Below are positions 61,297 through 64,000 of a stretch of DNA of 64,000 nucleotides, piece after piece. The DNA lies in the NCBI GenBank assembly GCA_028719205.1, contig JAQUKH010000001.1:133040-197039 (forward strand). The letters are read 5' to 3'. Position numbers and translations under genes: made by a program. Source of the DNA: a bacterium. GTDB taxonomy: Bacteria > JACRDZ01 > JAQUKH01. The notes beneath the pieces were generated by a model, which was given only the letters and a program-made list of their open reading frames with translations, did not search any database and was not told the DNA's origin. Position 1 is the first letter of the stretch. Each line of letters opens with the position of its first letter.

Positions 61297-63645
61297 ATGA
61301 GCAGATTAGACGGATTCAGCCAGGACGAAATAGAACATATAGATGTACCTGATACTCTCCCCATCCTGCCGATAAGAGACACTGTACTTTATCCTTTTAT
61401 CAGCATACCCCTTATCATCAATTCAAAAAAATCTATCAAGCTGCTGGATGATATTATGTCCGGCGATAAAACTTTGGGGCTTGTTGCTACACATGGAAAT
61501 ATAGAAGACCCGAAAGCTTCTGACCTTTATTTATTTGGAACCGCGGCAAAGGTAATTCGTCTTTTGAAATTTCCGGAAGGAACGATCCGGATAATCGTAA
61601 GCGGGATCCGCAGAATAAAAATAGACAAAATAATACAGGAAGAACCATATTTCGTTTCTAAAATTACCCATGTAAAGGATCTAATAGATAATAATATTGA
61701 GCTTGAAGCAACGGCGAAAAATGCCGCCACCCAATTTCATAAGATCATTTCTCTTCAGCCGTATCTGCCCGACGAATTAAAAATTGTCGCGATGAATATT
61801 GACAACCCCGGGCTTTTGGCTGATTTTGTCGCGTCGAATTTGAATCTCAGCGTTGTGGAAAAACAGGATATTCTTGAAACCTTTGACGTTAAAACCCGTT
61901 TGGAAAAAGTTACGGTATTCCTGAATAAAGAACTGAAACTTCTCGAATTAGGATCCAAAATCCAGGAGAATGTGCAGAATAAGATCGACAAAACACAGCG
62001 TGAATTTTATTTGCGTGAACAAATGAAAGCTATACAGAATGAGTTAGGAGATGATGATGAACGCAGTTTAGAGGTTAAGGAATTAAGAGATAAAATTGAA
62101 AAAGCAAATATGCCGAAAGATGTCGAAAAAGAGGCTGTAAAAGAAATTAACAGGCTGCAGAAAATGCCTCCCGGCGCCGCGGAATATACCGTATCCAGAA
62201 ATTACCTGGACTGGTTAATATCACTGCCCTGGAGCATAGAAACAAAAGACAACCTCGAGATCGTTGACGCGAAAAAGATCCTTGATGACGACCATTACAA
62301 CCTTGAAAAAGTTAAAGAAAGAATTTTAGAATATCTCGGAGTACGAAAACTGAAGCAGGATATGAAGGGCCCTATTCTATGTTTCGTAGGCCCGCCCGGC
62401 GTTGGAAAAACATCTCTTGGAAAATCTATCGCGAGGGCGCTAGGCAGGAAATTTATCAGAATGTCTTTAGGCGGTGTCCGTGATGAGGCTGAAATAAGAG
62501 GACACAGGCGGACTTATGTAGGAGCTCTGCCCGGGAAAATAATTCAGGGAATCCAAAAGGCAGGTTCCAGAAATCCTGTTTTTATGCTGGATGAAATTGA
62601 CAAACTTGGAACTGATTTCCGTGGAGATCCGTCATCCGCTCTTTTAGAGGTACTTGATCCGGAACAAAATAACAGTTTTACAGACCATTATATTAACCTT
62701 CCTTTCGATCTGTCCAAAGTAATGTTTATTACCACGGCAAATATTCTTGACCCGATTCCACCTGCACTTAGGGACAGGATGGAAGTAATTGAATTACCCG
62801 GTTACTCTCTTGACGAAAAAATATTTATCGTGGAAAGATTTCTTATCCCCAGGCAATTAAAGGAGCACGGATTGACTAACGAAAACCTGCAATTTTCGAA
62901 AGATGTCTTACCGGAAATTATACAAAATTACACTCAGGAAGCCGGTTTAAGGAATCTGGAAAGAGAAATTGCCACTATCTGCAGGAAAACAGCAAAAGAG
63001 ATCGCTAGCGGTTCTAAAAACAAATTTGTTATACAAAAGAAAAATTTATATAATTATCTAGGGCAGATAAAATATTATTCTGAAACCGCGCAACGCCTGA
63101 CTGAACCCGGCATAGCTATCGGCCTCGCATGGACCCCGACAGGCGGGGACATAATTTTCATTGAATCAACAATGATGAAAGGCGGTAAAAATCTTAGCCT
63201 TACAGGACAGCTTGGTAATGTAATGAAAGAATCCGCGCAGGCAGGCTTAAGCTACATACGGTCACACTCAAAAAAATTAAAGATAAAAGAGGATTTTTTT
63301 GATAAATACGATATACATCTTCATGTACCGGCCGGAGCGATCCCAAAAGACGGCCCATCAGCAGGAACTTCCATTACTACCTCTCTTGTTTCTCTTCTTA
63401 CCGGGCGAAAGGTAAAAAATAATCTTGCAATGACCGGTGAAATTACTCTGAGGGGAACGATCCTCCCTGTCGGCGGGATAAAAGAAAAGGTTTTGGCCGC
63501 GCTGCGAGCCGGTATAAAAACAATTATACTGCCTGAAAAAAACAAAAAAGATATTATAGAACTCCCGACTCATATAAAAAATAAATTAAAATTTATTTAT
63601 GTAAATAAGATAGATGAAGTTTTAAAGGCGGCATTGGAAAGGTAA
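61297..63645 (+). CDS. lon: ATP-dependent protease Lon
   Basis: N-terminal substrate domain (about 20-215), AAA+ with Walker A GPPGVGKT near 366-373, and protease domain with Ser near 689 in DGPSAGT and Lys near 731 in GGIKEKV. 782 residues is normal. No Shine-Dalgarno site is seen before the ATG, so it may be translated by coupling to hsp20. Confidence 0.97.
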   Translation: MSRLDGFSQDEIEHIDVPDTLPILPIRDTVLYPFISIPLIINSKKSIKLLDDIMSGDKTLGLVATHGNIEDPKASDLYLFGTAAKVIRLLKFPEGTIRIIVSGIRRIKIDKIIQEEPYFVSKITHVKDLIDNNIELEATAKNAATQFHKIISLQPYLPDELKIVAMNIDNPGLLADFVASNLNLSVVEKQDILETFDVKTRLEKVTVFLNKELKLLELGSKIQENVQNKIDKTQREFYLREQMKAIQNELGDDDERSLEVKELRDKIEKANMPKDVEKEAVKEINRLQKMPPGAAEYTVSRNYLDWLISLPWSIETKDNLEIVDAKKILDDDHYNLEKVKERILEYLGVRKLKQDMKGPILCFVGPPGVGKTSLGKSIARALGRKFIRMSLGGVRDEAEIRGHRRTYVGALPGKIIQGIQKAGSRNPVFMLDEIDKLGTDFRGDPSSALLEVLDPEQNNSFTDHYINLPFDLSKVMFITTANILDPIPPALRDRMEVIELPGYSLDEKIFIVERFLIPRQLKEHGLTNENLQFSKDVLPEIIQNYTQEAGLRNLEREIATICRKTAKEIASGSKNKFVIQKKNLYNYLGQIKYYSETAQRLTEPGIAIGLAWTPTGGDIIFIESTMMKGGKNLSLTGQLGNVMKESAQAGLSYIRSHSKKLKIKEDFFDKYDIHLHVPAGAIPKDGPSAGTSITTSLVSLLTGRKVKNNLAMTGEITLRGTILPVGGIKEKVLAALRAGIKTIILPEKNKKDIIELPTHIKNKLKFIYVNKIDEVLKAALER

Positions 63646-63672
63646 ACAAGGGGTCATGACCCCTTGTTATTT
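63645..63672. terminator. Bidirectional terminator-like palindrome
   Basis: A 24-base perfect palindrome centred on TCATGA (63645-63668) with GGGG/CCCC arms, followed by an AT-rich stretch on the lon side. It lies between convergent lon and gltD genes. The lack of a loop is unusual for a terminator; a few central pairs would open. Confidence 0.6.
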
Positions 63673-64000
63673 ATTTTGACAGGTAATCGTCAATCGCTTT
63701 TGCGGCATTCCGTCCTTCGGATATCGCCCAGACAATTAATGACTGGCCCCGGCGCATGTCGCCACAGGCAAATATTCCATTTTGAGATGTGAGATAATTC
63801 TGGCTGGTTTTAACATTGCCTCTTTGATCCAGCTCAACCGCGGATTCTTTAAGCAGGCCTTCATGTTCAGGGTGGACAAAACCTAACGCAAGTATAATGA
63901 GATCCGCATTAATTTCAAACTCCGTCCCGGGGATCTCTTTCATAACATGAGCGCCCTTAGCATCTTTTTGCCATTCAACATTCACGCATATAATCTTTTT
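63671..64000 (-). CDS. gltD: Glutamate synthase small subunit, C-terminal part
   Basis: The gene starts beyond the window; 109 residues are visible. IILALGFVHPEHEGLL, ELDQRGNVKTSQNYLT and GIFACGDMRRGQSLIVWAISEGRNAA are the FAD/NADPH-binding C-terminal motifs of GltD. Frame is open to base 64000. Transfers electrons from NADPH to the large subunit, likely upstream. Confidence 0.92.
   Translation of the reverse strand, partial: KKIICVNVEWQKDAKGAHVMKEIPGTEFEINADLIILALGFVHPEHEGLLKESAVELDQRGNVKTSQNYLTSQNGIFACGDMRRGQSLIVWAISEGRNAAKAIDDYLSK

Noticed and set aside
1-64000. Phage, insertion sequence, tRNA or rRNA genes
   Set aside because: No transposase, integrase or structural phage gene seen; intergenic gaps are too small for a hidden rRNA, and no tRNA-like cloverleaf was noticed by eye.

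Overview
The window reads as a dense, AT-rich stretch of chromosome from an uncultivated diderm (Gram-negative-type) bacterium. The evidence for an outer membrane is direct: lipid A genes (lpxA, lpxC, lpxD), BamA, an OmpH/Skp-like chaperone, a Lol lipoprotein exporter, several lipoproteins and a predicted outer-membrane barrel. Alongside these sits a ClpC-McsA-McsB protein-arginine-phosphorylation set, best known from monoderm Firmicutes. This mixture, with dockerin/PKD surface proteins, FecR/CHASE2 genes and no phage or insertion sequences, suits candidate phyla such as Omnitrophota, Firestonebacteria or Desantisbacteria. That placement is an inference; no rRNA or tRNA gene is visible to settle it. 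No stretch over 300 bases lacks a gene.

Layout. (1) 1-15061, minus: one nearly gapless run lysS > lolC/E > lolD > ilvE > mcsA > mcsB > clpC > bamA > ompH > lpxD > lpxC > fabZ > lpxA > Gfo/Idh/MocA oxidoreductase (cut by the window edge). A consensus promoter precedes lysS and a second one precedes ompH. (2) 15215-16471, plus: a diguanylate cyclase with two receiver domains that both lack the phospho-acceptor Asp. (3) 16486-24880, minus: a coenzyme operon bioB-bioA-bioD-DUF507-DUF507-nadC-birA-coaX-guaB3-TPR lipoprotein, with a probable BirA operator over the bioB promoter. (4) 25001-26218, plus: an unknown secreted protein. (5) 26212-34416, minus: CHASE2-adenylate cyclase, barrel protein, FecR protein and a large PKD/beta-helix/dockerin surface protein. 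(6) 34455-43322, minus: phoH, 7TM-HD hydrolase, ybeY, an FMN/4Fe-4S membrane protein, PHP, exported MEMO, a small membrane protein, QueG-like, DUF4416, LysM and a pseudouridine synthase. (7) 43402-45039, minus: coiled-coil lipoprotein and LysM protein. (8) 45099-52436, minus: YugP peptidase, a membrane protein, HEAT protein, propeller lipoprotein, VanZ-like, hisS, aspS. (9) 52507-55171, minus: a cohesin lipoprotein followed one base later by a dockerin-bearing M6 protease. (10) murB on minus, then 56216-60311 on plus: a c-type heme lipoprotein, a carboxypeptidase-regulatory-domain protein, a HEAT protein and a polyferredoxin. (11) ssb on minus, hsp20-lon on plus, and the C-terminal end of gltD on minus.

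Three themes stand out. First, at least seven transcription units have a good sigma70-type promoter placed so that transcription should start 0-4 nt from the start codon, with no Shine-Dalgarno site, while lysS, ompH and YugP have ordinary leaders; this suggests mixed leaderless and leadered expression. Second, the cohesin lipoprotein and the dockerin proteins suggest a non-cellulosomal surface attachment system. Third, the heme/polyferredoxin cluster looks like an electron-transfer module without a recognisable catalytic subunit. Domain names come from reading sequence motifs; no database search was run.
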